64,000 bases of DNA from Gnetum montanum (GCA_015680685.1 MNCI01025115.1:146640-210639); one strand, 5' to 3'. Shown: positions 21,689-34,771, counted from the first letter of the stretch. The notes: generated by a model from the sequence alone, not told the origin. Numbers and translations: made by a program.

Positions 21689-22823
21689 TAATAAGTACTC
21701 AAACTGGAAGGTTATGAGATGGGATTTTGGATTATCTTCACCATTGTAATTGGTGAATTGTGGTACAAGGACACTAGGGGAAAAGAGTTAGTGGTGGGAC
21801 CATAGGACTGATGGGATCATCCTAATAGATATCCATAATGTTTATAATCTAAGATGTGGAAGCGTTGAGTCTCCTTAACTCTTTAGTTAAGTTCTAGATG
21901 ATTTGGAAGGCTTAATTTAGTCCTTGAGGTGCCCCTATTGGTTGTGGGGTCTATAAAAAATGTTGTAGTATTCCTCACAATAGGTCATAGCACTAAGGGA
22001 AGAGGTTGAGTTACCATTGTTGTAGGTCAACTGAATAGCAAAAAGGAAGTCTATGCTAGTATCTGAGGTATAAAGGGGAAAAATGGGATATGTGATCCTT
22101 GGATCACCTAAGGTTTCATAGTGGGCCCCATTTAGGTGGCTAAGGGGTTGGTGATGGTCATAATCATCGATGAAGGTTACACAAGTAATGGTTGGATGGA
22201 AAAAAACATGGAAAAGTGAAAAGGTGTTGGCTACAACACCAATTGTGTTTAGTACACTACTATAACAAGAATTGACCCAAACATGGTCGATTAGAGGAAG
22301 GTGAAGGTTGGGGAATCTATTCCATGGAAGAAGCAAGGGGGTTTGAGGTAGGCACCATGGCTTCTGAAGTTGATTGTTGAAGCAACCCTTCCATAAGGTT
22401 CTGATGTTTGGACTCAGCCCTGAACTCATCCTCTTCTTTTTGTTGCTCATCTGACTTGGCCTTGCCATCCTCTTCAACCATCTTAATCAGTTAAGATAGG
22501 ATGCAAATGTAGGTTTTTATTAGGGGTATTTTATCATATGTGGAAGGAATGTATTCCTTCCCATCATGGTGTATGAGCTCATATTCCATTTTGACTTTTG
22601 CTTCCATTCTTGGAATCAACATGCTAGCCTGAATCTTAATGCAAACAAAGTTGTAGTGATCTTCATTTACCACTAAAAAATCTATGCTTCATCCCCTAAG
22701 CCTTAGTGATTGCCTACATTCTACTATGGTGCAATCCTTATGATCATAAACTCTCATGGCCTACTGACTAGATCTACTGTCAATGAAGTTAAATGATAAA
22801 ACAATAGACTAGTTGGATGACAT
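21684..22823 (-). pseudogene. gag of element A, upstream part
   Basis: The ATG at 22,823 begins a frame that aligns with B and F. It contains a conserved N-terminal segment (VNEDHYNFVCIKIQ, RMEAKVKMEYEL, HHDGKEYIPS) at 22,491-22,673, an acidic stretch, and a long proline- and phenylalanine-rich middle (21,935-22,477). It ends ..NYNGEDNPKSHLITF..EYLLL at the junction with B's 5' LTR. The next gag residues (QAWSHAIMR) are found at 7,228, proving that these are halves of one gene. Several stops disable it. Confidence 0.85.
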
Positions 22824-23381
22824 TGTCAAAGATATGGTTTTAACGTTTTTACTATTTTTAGTAAAAAGTGTAGTCAATGGGATTATCCATTAATGTAGTT
22901 GGCTATAAATGGAAAAGTAGTGGTAAACTACTATTGTGAAATACTGAGTAGTAGATGGTCATTTACTATGTAGGAGACAGGGCAATTTCCAACCAACTAC
23001 ATTAAGTGGTGAGAGTTGAAAAGTGGTTTTCTCAGTGAATTGATATGGGTTTTCATACAAAAACTAGGCTTTTGCATGAAAACTCAGTTCCTAAATGGAA
23101 ATGGATTTTTTGAAATGAAAATAGATTTTAAATTAGAAATGAGTTTCAAATTTGGGATGTCAAGGTCAACTATGCTAGTTCCAAGGAAATCAGCAACTGC
23201 TATGAAATTATAGTGGAAACCCAACCCATTTACCATAACTATGCTAAGGTATTTGGAAAAGGGTTTGGGTAGTAATGTTGATTTTAATGGAATATGTTGG
23301 TAGGATTTAGAGTTGGAAATGTAATAGAGTTATTTTTTAGGCAAGATTGGAAAAGAGTTTATGGTTAAGCATTTAGGCAAA
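22824..23381. other. Untranslated leader of element A
   Basis: Between the primer-binding site and gag; AT-rich, no coding signal shared with the sister elements. Confidence 0.5.
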
Positions 23382-23400
23382 GGCCCTCCTTCTAGCACCA
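23382..23400 (-). promoter_or_regulatory. Primer-binding site of element A
   Basis: Reads TGGTGCTAGAAGGAGGGCC on the minus strand, six bases after the LTR end. This is the best preserved of the three copies in the window and begins with the TGG expected to pair with a tRNA CCA end. Confidence 0.75.
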
Positions 23401-23406
23401 GAAAAC

Positions 23407-24882
23407 TATTGTACTTGAAAAATTTGGTTGTTGGAACATAAACTAGAATATCCCATGTATTGGAATAGTTTTAGCCTCAAATCCCAAGGGCCTAAAAAAA
23501 TGGAATTCAAGGCACCCTTGACAATCTAGCCAATCACCCAGGGACTTATGGAAGTGTAAATAGAAATGTAAATGAAAATGTAAATGGAAAAAAAAAGATG
23601 AAAATATAAAAGTAAACAAAATGAAATTGTTAATGGAAATGAAATTGCGAATCTAGAATGAAAATTGACATAGAAATGAAAATGTGAATTCAAATCTACA
23701 TAATAATAAACTATGAAAATAAAGTAACAGGTTCAAAAAGTATAGATTTTGTGCTAGGTGCACAAGATGTTTCCTATGGAATTTTAAATTTTGTTGAAGC
23801 CTACAATCTGCACTTGAAACTCCATGATCTAGATGCTTCCTAGTTCTAGTTTCTAGTAACTCCCTACTAGTTTCCACCAAAATCTACAACTATGGTCACA
23901 AATGGTATTCCACCTTTGATGCAGTGAAGGCACGTTGGGAGTCACTATGCCCAGCGTAGATACAATTCTATAACAAAAGGTGTTGAAAGGTTGTAAAAGG
24001 CTCTTTTGGTTGCAAAATGCTTCCAAGTTCTACTACTTAGAAGAAGTTGGGAACTAGTTACGATGTCATTCTACCAAAGTTGTGGAAACAAAATAATATA
24101 TTTACATTAAACATTTATACACTATGGAATTGCTTATTTTGGTTGTATGCATCACTGTCATGATTACTGGTAGATTGATGTCTATTTGCAGGTGGTAATG
24201 GTTATAATTTTTAGTGTAGTTTCCATTTATAGTAAGTTTGGAATACCTTGTAGCCACCAAAGCTCATCTAAATACAATAAATAGTAAACAGATTTTTCTG
24301 AATACACTGATACCATCCCAACCACACTAACCTTGGTGTACTATGCTAAAGTTGCTAGAAACTTTTGAAAACTAATGGAAACTATAGAAAATGCTGGAAA
24401 TTGTAGAAAATGTTGTCTAGGCCATGCTGCAACTACTGAAGACTTGGGATGACTATGTTAGTCATTGTTGGCAAAATAGAAAATGGAAAATCCCAACAAT
24501 TCCAACGTTGCATCTATGTTGGGTTATCTAGTGACTATGTTAGGTTTTGTTGAAAAATGAAAATCCAACACCATCTATGATAGAGGTAGATGGTTCTAGC
24601 ATAGTTGAGGCTATACCCCTACAAAGACCCATGAAAACACCAAATTTGGTAATTTCCAAGGCATTTTCAACCTTTCCAAGCCCAATTATAGACATGATGG
24701 AACTTTTTCCACTTGGGAAAGTGAGGCAATAGCAACTTTTGAGGCATTTTTTCAGCCTCAAAAAGTGAAAGTACGTAAGATTGTAGCTCATGAACTACAA
24801 ATATTACATTTACCATGAAACCTTGCCTCAAGTTGGAAAATGAAGGTTACAATTTGCAACATGAATTTTTTATGGTGTTTCA
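23407..24882 (-). repeat. 5' LTR of element A
   Basis: Starts TGAAACACCATA at 24,882 and ends GTACAATA at 23,407. It aligns with B's and F's LTRs at both ends and at the poly(A)-signal region (near 23,700-23,730), but lacks the large 20-bp minisatellite. A's 3' LTR would lie left of the window start. No partner for its target-site duplication is visible. Confidence 0.8.
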
Positions 24883-24920
24883 AGTACTCTTTCATTCAAC
24901 ATAAATTCAAAAAGTAAACT

Positions 24921-25585
24921 ATGGAAGGGACATCTTACACAAATCCTCCAATGTTTGATGAGTTTGACTTCACCTATTGAACGTCAAGGATGCAAGGTTT
25001 CTTTGACTCTATGGAGTTTAAAGTATTGTAGTCCATCCTTGAAGGCTACATACTATCCATAAATAGCACAACAAAGGCCACCAAGCCCTAGAGAAAGTGG
25101 ATGCAAGAAGAAAGAGATAAGTTTATGCATGACTCTAAGGCTAAAAATTATTTATATTGTACTTTGAATAAATCATAATTTAATAGAGTAGCTAGATGTA
25201 AAATGTTCAATGAAATTTGGAAAAATTTAGAGGCTACCTATGAGGGAAGTTCAATAGTTAAGCAATCCAAGCTCATACTTTTCCAAAGTGAGTAAAATAA
25301 GCTCAAAATGAGAGAAGGTGAGAAAATAAAAGATTATTTTTCTATAGCAAATGATCTTATTGTGGATATTAGATGTACTAGTAAATATTTTCTGGAAAGT
25401 GATGTCATAATAAAAATGATTAGAACTCTCCAACCATATTTTAGACTAAAGGTTACTTCCATGGAGGAAATGAACCTCATAAGAAAAGGGGTAATTAAAG
25501 AAAAACCCATTGCTCTAAAATCTTCCTCCAAGGAAAAAGAACCTAATGAGCAAGATGAGGTCAATGAAGAAGAAATAGCAGCATG
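24921..25585 (+). pseudogene. Ty1/copia gag fragment (UBN2-type)
   Basis: Translation shows the copia gag pattern in order: an N-terminal NPPMFDEFDF, a KWMQEERDKF segment, DSKAKNYLYCTL, RVARCKMFNEIWKNLEATYE, KQSKLILFQSE, KMREGEKIKDYF and MIRTLQPYFRLKVTSMEE. A K- and E-rich tail follows with KEKPIALKSSSKEKEP. Compared with usual family members, roughly 25 residues are missing between the VTSMEE and KEKPIALKS parts. Two stops interrupt the first 100 codons; the stretch from 25,308 on is open. Nothing of the protease, integrase or RT follows. It abuts A's LTR start. Confidence 0.8.
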
Positions 25586-25604
25586 AATTTTTGGTGGTGT
25601 TTCA
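25579..25604 (-). repeat. LTR-terminus-like sequence beyond the copia fragment
   Basis: GCATGAATTTTTGGTGGTGT followed by TTCA closely matches the terminal 25 bases of A's LTR at 24,858-24,882. The rest of an LTR is not seen on either side. Confidence 0.45.
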
Positions 25605-27790
25605 TTGTCTCATCCTCCTAGCGCATTCTTGCAAACATTAAAAATAATGTTTGGAAATCTAGCTAGGGGATAAGGTTGAAATTTTTCCTACAGCTACCAT
25701 AAAACACATAAGGTAGTCGGTTCCACCTTCATCCATGAGCATGGGAACTTTGAGCATCAGTAGCTACTTTCCTTTATTTTAGTGGAAATGACTACAATTG
25801 TCATATCTATGATTTCAACCCTTTAACATTGGAGCATGTAGAGGAATCCATCAGAGACATAGTAGCAACAATTCATTAGGCTCTAGAAACATTGATTGAT
25901 CAAGCACCACCATGCATTTCTGTGCTATCATGCAATGGAGATGGCAAGTGGAGGTCTTTTGTTCCTGCTAATGGTCACCCATCCTCATTCTCATCATCAT
26001 CACCTAGGTTAATAGCTAGGTGATGATGTGTCATGCACCAAGTATTTTTCACCACTTACATGAACCTCCCTTGGTCTGATCTCCTCTACGATGGACTAAT
26101 TGAGGAGTGTACATAGGATGACTTTAACATGTCATCGTACATGTGCAACATGGAGGAGGTCAAATGTGGTTCTGATGCCTATGTGGACTAGTTCAAGCTA
26201 TAGAAGATGAAGTACATGCACATGCTATAGCTCTAGCCATGACACATGAGGAGTGCATGTGTGTGGCATTGTTACTGCAAAGGCTCAATGTAGGTAGAGC
26301 CGAGAAATACCCAAGACAATAGTCTCTTAAAATGATTTTTTGAGGGTGTTGATGTGTGACCAATTTTTATGCATCAAAAATAGCGAGGTGACTACGTTGA
26401 TACATGGAAATAGTTAAAAATAGTCAGCCAATGCACAAGGTTGCTAAAATTAACCTTACCTAGATAGTAAGGTCATTGAACCCACATATTGAGCTTCTAT
26501 GTTAATCATAGCTCCTAAGATGCAAGGGTTGTATGGATTCTAAAGGTTTTGATCATATACATAACTAGAGCAATATACCATAGATCCATTCTCAGAAACA
26601 AGGGCACTGGAATACTAGACATCCATGCCATCTACCATAGCAAATCAGGTTTTTGTCTTCTCATTCCTTGCTAGCTGTTTCATGCCATGGATAATGGTAT
26701 TCATAGTAATAATTAGGGAGGTGGAGTGGCTGAGGATTTTTTCCATCAAGCTGCATTTTTCTCTTCTTTGTCATGTTTTCCTCCATTGCAAGCTTTCACT
26801 CCAATGCAGATGCATCTTTTAAAGGTTTGGTTCCATTAGAATCCTTAGGCAGATTTCCAAGCTTTAGGTTATCCACCAAATCCAGAACCTACTAGGTGAC
26901 TGCTATAAGAGAAATCAACCATGTCTTAAGAGAGATGCTTGATCAAAATGCATACATCAAGAGATCATGATGGTACTAAGTTTTCGTTAAATAATAACAA
27001 GTAGTTCTATTGTTCTCTACAAATACTACATAAATTCACTACACTGTTATGAGCAACTTCATTATTTTAGAGTCTAAGAATGCTAGTTTCTCCTTCAATT
27101 CCTTCTCCAAATTTACCTTGATGGATGTATGATTCCTTGAGTTGTACCAACTACATTCACATACCATGAGATGGTACCACCTCCTTTGGGATTTTCCAAA
27201 TTGATGTTAATGTCTTGCATGAAAATGTCTGTGCACAGATGTGCAACTTCAACTTCCATCTAGATCAGATGTTTCCATCATGATAAGACCATGCAACTCA
27301 TTGCATCATCACAAGACAATACAACTTTCAATAATAAAAAATTTATTGATATGAAGGTTTAATAAGAATTTGATATTTCTATGTGATGAAAATGTTAATG
27401 AAGCTAAAACAAAGATAAGCATTTCTACACTAACCCAAAGTCATCTTTAAAACAAATGAAACATTAATAGCATGACTATACCAAAAGCTAAATTCCATTG
27501 ATTTTCCTTAATAGCTAGCTTGATGAGATGTATTAATAAAGTGGATTTTTCAAAAGTATTCCTTTGGCCAAGTGCTTTGTTACATCACATATGGATATGT
27601 AGGCTTTAGTGGGATGTAAAAGTTAACTATACAGTGTCCCGGATGGGATTTCAAGGCCTTGATTGATGATAGTGATGTTTTTAGGCCTACTGGTCTTGTG
27701 ATGATTTGAAGCTAGTATGGTTTCTATGCTATAATCATTCTAGTTGATGGGAAGATTTAATAGAAATTTGGTATTTTTATAAATAAATAG

Positions 27791-27793
<3 letters not shown>

Positions 27794-27820
<27 letters not shown>
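27794..27820. repeat. (AT)n microsatellite
   Basis: About 13 AT dinucleotides in a row. Confidence 0.95.
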
Positions 27821-27825
<5 letters not shown>

Positions 27826-27849
27826 AAAATAAAATAAAAAGAAAAAATG

Positions 27850-28090
27850 TTAATTAGTTAATACTATTCTAACCTTATTAGCCTTATTTGACATTATTTT
27901 ACTTGGTTTTAACCTCATTTCCATCTTATTTTATTTTTTTTACCTTGTTTTACCTTATTCCTACCTCATTTTACCTTCATTAGCCCTATTTTACCTTGTA
28001 CTAACTTTGTATGACCTTACTTTACCTTATTCTACCTTGTTTAGCCCTGCTTTACTGTGTTCTGGATTTTATTTTGCCTTATATTTCTCT
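27850..28090. repeat. Pyrimidine-rich array of about 11-bp units
   Basis: Roughly 20 degenerate units of the type TTTTACCTTAT, with variants such as TTAGCCCTATT. The complementary motif AAGGTAAAATTTAG recurs at 10,640-10,740 inside element B. Confidence 0.7.
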
Positions 28091-28199
28091 ATTATTGTAG
28101 TATTTTTTGCATTATTTTAACATTGTTTAATAGGTACATCACGAAAATGCCACTTAATATGCTTTTGGTTGAAATGCAAGGTTTGAACATGGATACATG

Positions 28200-30754
28200 G
28201 GCATAATTTAGTCTACCTCTAAACTTGGTTTGACCCTATGGTGATGTAGAATGATCGATTGACCTCAAATGCTTAGATCTTGGGCCTAGGATTCTTGTCA
28301 ACCATATAGCCTCAATAGAAAAATCCTCATAGTGTCATGAATACATTATTAAAACTCTCAATTTAGAGGCCATAAACACCATAGAGGAATCTCTAGTTGA
28401 AATTCTTGTTATGACACACAACAATGAGGAGAAAACATTAAAACTAAGTTCCTCACTTGAATCCCAACATGCTAAGGACATAATCAAGGTCCTCCAAGAT
28501 ATCATTAAAGCCTTTTCATAGTCATACAAAGACATGCCTAGATTATACCCTTATTGAGTTTAACACAATATTATACTTTATCCTAACATTAAATCCATTA
28601 AATAAAAGGTTTGCAAAGCCAAACCAAATTTGGCCTTATCAGTTCATGATGAGATTAAGAAACTTTACCAAGTTGGTTTCATTCAAGCTATCAATTACAT
28701 TGATTAGGTGTCCAACATAGTGGTGGTTCCCAAGAAGAATGGGATCATTCACATCTATATCAATTTCTAAGACCTTAAAGATGATTTCCCATTGCCAAGT
28801 ACTAATTAACATATTAATACTATGGCTCGACATGGCTTATTATCCTTCATGGATGGATTTTCAAGATACAACAAAGTGAGGAATAACCCAAAGCATCAAT
28901 TTTATACAACTTTCATGACCCCTTGGAAAACATTTTACTACCCTATGATGTCATTTGGTCTAAAGAACATGGTTGTGATCTATCAATGAGTGATGACTTA
29001 CATATTTAGTGACTACATGTTAGGTTTTTTCTAATGATTATGTTGATTGCATAGTGATCAAGTCCAAGATAGGTAATGACCATGCACATAATCACAATTT
29101 AGTACTCCAATGGTATCTCAAATATGAACTTAGACTCAATTGAAAATAGTATGTCTTTAGTGTAAAAACAAACAAAATACTTAATTTCATAGTATTTGAA
29201 GCAAGGCTATGTATTGATACTAATAAGGCTAAGGTCATAACCGACTTGGTAGCACCTACTAACTTTAAGGAACTATGAGTTTTATAAGGTAGATTACAAT
29301 TTATTTGTATCTTCAACTCAAGGCTTACAGATAAGTTGCAACCCAAGCAACACTTAATTAAGAAGAGATTTCACTATGAGTTCACTACCCAATGCCAAGA
29401 AGCCTTTGATAACATTAAGCAAGAGTTGGCCCAACTACCCACTATGCACCCACCATAGAAAGACAAGTCATTTTACATCTACCTTGTAATCTTCAACATG
29501 TTCATAGTCCCTCTACTCTATCAAGAAAGGGTTGATGGAGTGAAGTTTCCCATTTATTACTTGAGCCATGTATTAATAACCTATGAGAACCAATACATAG
29601 AGGTCAAGAAATTTTGTCTAGTTATACTCTTTTCCTTGAAGAAATGGAAACACTACCTTTTTAGGAGCTAAGTTAATATTATATGCAAGGATAAAGTGGT
29701 GAGAGCAATAACAACTAACATTTACAAGAGTAGCTGAATAGCTTGGTGGAAAGCCATAATAGTTGAGTTTGACCTACATTATATGTCCCAAGCCTCGATG
29801 AAGGTTCAAGCTCTAGCTATACAACTTACAACGTTCCCAGTTGAGGATAACATAGCTATCGATCTTAAGTTCCCTAATGAACATGTCAACATTGTCAATG
29901 AGGTGCCCAAGGATTACAAGGCCATCATGCACCTTGATAGAGCTTCTGCTACCAATGGGAATAGTGCTTCAACCATCATTACATCATCCTCTAGTGTAAT
30001 CTAATCTTTCACTTATCATTTTCAATTTCCATCTACTAATAACATGGTAGAATATGAAGGGTTAATCAAAGGAATGATGGTAGCTCATGACTAGGTAATC
30101 AAATGCTTGACGATAAAAGGTGATTCGTAACTAGTGGTCAACCAAGTCATTGAGGTCTATGCATGCAAAGTTAAATATTTATAGCCTTATTATGACCTAG
30201 CCAAGAAACTAATGTTAAAATTTATAGTGGTTAGTATTAAACATACCTCAAATCTAGAATGCCTTAACTAATGCCATTGCAACCTTGGCACTAAGTGTAA
30301 TGTCAAATGCTTACCTTCTTTAATGGATAATTGTGCTCTTCCCATCACACAGAATACTAAAGAAATATCTATAGTCATCATTGATAATGTTTTTCAAAAT
30401 TAATGATATGAAGATATTAATTTTTACCTTACCCATGGTGAATCTCCATAGAGCCTTACTATTTCTCAAAAGAACATTGTACATAAAAGATCAAAACAAT
30501 ATGTCATTACAACCAATAACACACTATGTTGAAGGTCATATGATGGCATATTTTTCAAGTTCTTTGGAAAAAATAAAGCTCACATAGTCCTTGAGTAATT
30601 CACAAAGGTGTATGCAAAGGACATATAGGACCTAGAGCTATGGCCATAAAGATTAGATGATTAGAATACTATTTGCCCTATATGGAAAGTGACTACTTCC
30701 AAAAGGTTAAAACTTGTGATACCTATCAATGGCATAGCAACTTAATACACATGT
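28200..30754 (+). pseudogene. Ty3/Gypsy pol of element C, part 1 (RT, RNase H, start of integrase)
   Basis: The plus strand shows, in order: a pre-RT segment (TLKLSSSLESQHAKDIIKVL, then SYKDMPRL); RT blocks such as PNLALSVHDEIKKLYQVGFI, VPKKNGIIHIY, DDFPLPS, LLSFMDGFSRYN and FMTPWKTFYYPMMSFGLKN; and the catalytic box, which reads YVDC at 29,039-29,050 instead of YVDD. RNase H follows (about 29,350-30,280), with EAFDNIKQELAQLP, YYLSHVLITYENQYIEVKKF, TNNMVEYEGLIKGMM and GDS.LVVNQVIEVY. The integrase HHCC domain (about 30,660-30,754) with MESDYFQKVKTCDTYQWHSN runs into element D. Stops and frameshifts are frequent, so it is inactive. Sequence style suggests the Tat-like side of Ty3/Gypsy. Confidence 0.85.
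30750..30754. repeat. Target-site duplication of element D (CATGT)
   Basis: CATGT here and CATGC at 36,679-36,683 flank the two LTRs and differ by one transition. Removing D restores the integrase frame of element C. Confidence 0.8.
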
Positions 30755-31328
30755 TGTTACATGTTATCCCTAGATGTCATGGAAAACATCAAATATATAT
30801 TATATTAGATCTTATGTGTAAGAAGACAATATACCAAATGTCAAATATATGTAACATTTGACATTATACATAAAGGAAATAACATAGAAAATGAAGAAAA
30901 AGAAAGAAAAAATTCTTTATTGATATGAAATAGTGTATCTAGATCATGCTCTAAGAGTGTTCCTTAGGGTTTTCTTCCCTTAGCATCTATCCCCTTAGAG
31001 GTAATCCAGCACTGTCACCATGGTTAGGCCTATCAGTAGCTAGAAAAGATGGCTAGTCCTTTTCCTATCCTACTTCATGCAACTCTTATGACTTGCCTAT
31101 ACCAACTTTGCCACTCCATTATAGCATGACCACTAAGACCAAGTATAAATGCCTTAGTTCAAACCTCCAAAGTTCATCTCAGGAGACATGTCCATTATTA
31201 TAATATGCCCTTTTGGGTCTCAATTACAACATGTCCTTTCAGGTCTTGTTATGATAACAATAGTACTTGTTATGAAGAGGCATAATCTTCATTATGCAGT
31301 AGCATCATTTAGGAATGGGGACGTTATA
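30755..31328 (-). repeat. 3' LTR of element D
   Basis: Begins TGTTACATG on the plus strand and ends GACGTTATA. It aligns along its length with 36,114-36,678, including shared blocks such as AAACATCAAATATAT, CTTTATTGATATG and GGTTAGGCCTATCA. On the minus strand a purine tract (AAGGAGGGTAGAT) precedes it, marking it as the 3' LTR of an element read leftward. Confidence 0.9.
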
Positions 31329-34089
31329 ATCTACCCTCCTTAAGTTTCATTCATCCTTGAATGAGTCCATGTTCACTATCTTTTTCTAGCTCTGATGCTT
31401 CTATTATGATTCGATACTCCAATAATTTGAATTCTCCTTTGAACTTGAAGTTGTTTCTTGCTTATTCTACAAAAAAAATACATGTGAGAAAAATATGTGA
31501 AAAATTAAATATTAATTTTTTAATACTTACTTCATTTTCTAAGATAATGAAAAGAGGTGAATTAAATATCTACCAACCACTAAGCACTGGTCCTAACAAG
31601 GGTCACACAAAGTGTAACTTGGATCTAGTTACCCAAGTGAAGGTAGGGAAAATCCTTTATTTCCAACTTTCATTACCTTAGATATTTTACTTATCTAATT
31701 AAAATAAAAATTAAACAATGATAAAATAATAAGATTTATCAATAGAAGTAAGAATGAGATACTTCCTAATCTTAATCAACCTTATGAACTGATGGGAGTA
31801 ATTGTAATTATATCATAAGTGGTATATGATTGTATTGTCTTGTTTGGGATGGAAGGGCTTGATCTTGATTCTTCTCCACTTCTTCTTTAGAAATCAACTC
31901 TAGTAACTTGGTAACTTGGAAGAATTAGACATCATACAAAATACTGTCTAGGGTCTCAATGAAGAATGTTATTGACCCATCCTCATTAATCATAGCAAAG
32001 TAATTGGTAAACTATGATTCTTGATGAGTACTATCCATTAACATCATTTGTTACTGAATTCTAGAATCTAATTTATCTACTAAACATTAAAAGTAAGTAG
32101 AATATGCACTATCCAATGGAATTTCATGTTGAATTGATGGAAACATCTTCTTCAAATTAATTTTATCTTCCAAGGATTTTGTTACACATCCATATTTTAA
32201 GAATTGGTAAACACCACTTCCAACGTTTACATTGAAGTATCCAAAAATAAAAAATGACACTGAATCAATATAACTTAGGAATAACTTATGTTTCAAACTT
32301 TCTTCTATTTTCTTACTCAATTATGCTTCTTGACATAGTCTAAGATCTAAACATGTTGATTTGGCAATTAAATGTATTTTAACCATGCATACACATCTTT
32401 CTATTAGATGGAATTTTAGAATTACTACCAAGGATATGTGATTTTTCCAAAATCTTGAATGTTCTTTCATTTTCATCATTTGAAGTTCTAGAATTTCAAA
32501 ATCATATTTTCTAAACTCCATTCAAATATTTGTATTAATTCAAACTTGGCTTCTTTATAAAAGATTGTGTAATCATCCATGTTGTGACTTCTACAATAGG
32601 CTAATTTGTATGGCTCAAAAGAAGAACTTCCATGAGAACCTTTTTACTTATAAATACCTATGTCTCCCATATTTTCCAAGTTTAGTTGGAATTGGTATAG
32701 GAATTCCCATGGAAATATTTCTTATAAGAATAAAACATCAACATCCAAATCTTGTAACTCTACTAAAATGAATGGTTATCAATATTCATGCCAATTCAAG
32801 GCCCATGGTGAACATAATGGATGTTGTTTCTCACTTTCTAAAGATCTTGCAAGCATGTTATATCTTGCAACATTCATTCTCATTTTGGGATTCTCTACTA
32901 GATCATCTCTCTTCATGGATATCATACACCTTGTTGCCATGTTATTTTGCCATATGATTTGATTGTAAGACAAATTGATATACATTTTCTTGATCATTGA
33001 AGACTGTTCTATTTCATCCATTGATTCATCAACTGAACTGATACATCAACTAATACTCCAACTAATTTTGGTAATATTTAGCTACATTATCTAATTTTAG
33101 TAATATTAACTATCTAACTGAATTATCTAATTTTAGTAATATCTAATGACATTATCTTAATTCTTAATTACCTTTATATCCTTATTAAGACACTAACTCT
33201 AGCGATGTAACTAATGACATGCCATAGTAATCTTTAGACTACAAGCACTTGATCTCAAGGACAAAAAGGTTAAATTTAATAGTCCCAACAAGGCATGAAT
33301 AGTTATCCTTATGTTGTCAACTTTTAAGGCATAGTTTCATGATATCATTGAAATGTCGAGTACCTGAATGAAACATCTAACCTCACCATTGAGTTTAGAA
33401 GGATGAAAGATGTTGGAAATGACTATTCATATTTGAAAATGGACATTGTATGCTTGATTTATGCTAAAATTAATCTTTCAAGGGTCTTAAGGCACTATAT
33501 TAGGCAAGGGGTGAAAACTAATTTTTAGGATTCCAAGGGATGGATCTAACTTCATGATTGTATCAAAAAGGTTGAAATCTATAAGAAACAACTCTTCATT
33601 AATCAAAAAATGCTTTTGAAATCAAAAGGTATGGATTCTAGAGTACATAACCTTTCAGCATGAAAAAGGAGGCTTCTCAAGAAGTCATCCATGCTAGTAC
33701 TCCAAAATGAGTGTGCTTAATTAAGAAATTCTTATCTCCCATGCTACCAACATGTCAAATTCTTTTTAAAAAAGTTTTCCAAAGTTCATAATTTAAACCA
33801 ATAGTTTGAAAATAGAAATTTTGAATTTCATATTAGTTAATAGAAATTTCAATTTTTTTGTCAGTTGATGAAGAATTTATTTTTTGTCACATGGCAAGTA
33901 GAGATGATAGAAACAATGGTTGCAATGGTGTGTTGGCGATGACATTTGGAGGGGATTGACAAATTGGCAGAGGTAGATTAACATCATTTATTATAGGGTG
34001 GTAGCCTAGTAGTGAAAATTGGTGTCATTTTCAATGATGGCATGGCGTCTATTACTGTTGAGCAGCATTTTCTTCCTACTGCATGGCTT

Positions 34090-34330
34090 GTGTAGGGCCA
34101 ACATGACCTACACATGAGCTACATGCCTTATGTAGAGACCAACATAGCCTACATGGGGCCAACATGGCCTATGTAAGGCCAACATAACCCCCTGCAAGGG
34201 CTTGCATGGTCAAAAATGGGATTTGTGTGCATTGTGAAAAAGGGTCCATGTAGCCTGTGTTAGGACCTGTATGGCTCCAAGTAGGGCCAATGTGGCCCAC
34301 GATGCTTTCTTCAACTTATGCATTGGTAAC
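34090..34330. repeat. GGCCAACATGGCCTACATG-type short repeats
   Basis: Repeated, degenerate units combining GGGCCAACATGG and CCTACATG or CCTATGTA. A smaller group lies at 35,345-35,440, and a similar motif lies at 13,140-13,190. Confidence 0.65.
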
Positions 34331-34366
34331 AATAGTTTTTGATGTTAAAGGGCACTAAGGGTGGCC

Positions 34367-34771
34367 TTTATAGACGACACTATCAATGACTGTGAAGTGT
34401 CAGAGGTGTCCATTATGAGCAACATCGTCAATGCACATGGAGCACTAGAAGTGACCATTATTGGCAATGCCATCAATGCTCGTGGAGCATCAAAGATGAC
34501 AATTATGAATGATGCCATTGATGCTCATAAAGTGCCAGAGGTGGTCATTATGGGTAGCACCATCAATGCCCACAAAGGGCCAAAGATAGTCATTATGGGT
34601 AACGCTGTCAGTGCTCACGGAGTGCCAGAGATTGTCATTATTGATGGCACCATCAATTCCCATAGAGTGCTAAATGTAACCATTATTGACAGCACTATTA
34701 ATGCCCATAGAGTGTTGGAGGTGACCATTATCGATGGCTCTATTGATCCCCACAGAGCACTAGAGGTGGTT
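34367..34771 (+). repeat. 45-bp tandem repeat, nine units, open in one frame
   Basis: Nine consecutive 45-bp units encode a 15-residue repeat of the type IMGNAINAHGVPEVV inside a stop-free 143-codon frame (34,361-34,792). Most units keep I-M/I at positions 1-2, N/D-A/S at 7-8 (as in INAH), H at 9, and E/K-V at 13-14. The frame is antisense to element D. It may simply be a minisatellite whose unit lacks stops; protein expression is unproven. No known repeat family was recognised. Confidence 0.8.

Larger units (their letters stand above)
25605..28199. other. Unclassified region upstream of element C pol
   Basis: Between about 25,900 and 26,330 the plus strand gives fragments that look protein-derived (for example LLYDGLIEECT and DDFNMSSYMCNMEEV) but I cannot name the family. 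From 26,340 to 27,780 no domain is visible; some of this should be the 5' LTR and leader of element C, whose start I could not locate. An (AT)n run and an 11-bp repeat array follow. Confidence 0.35.
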
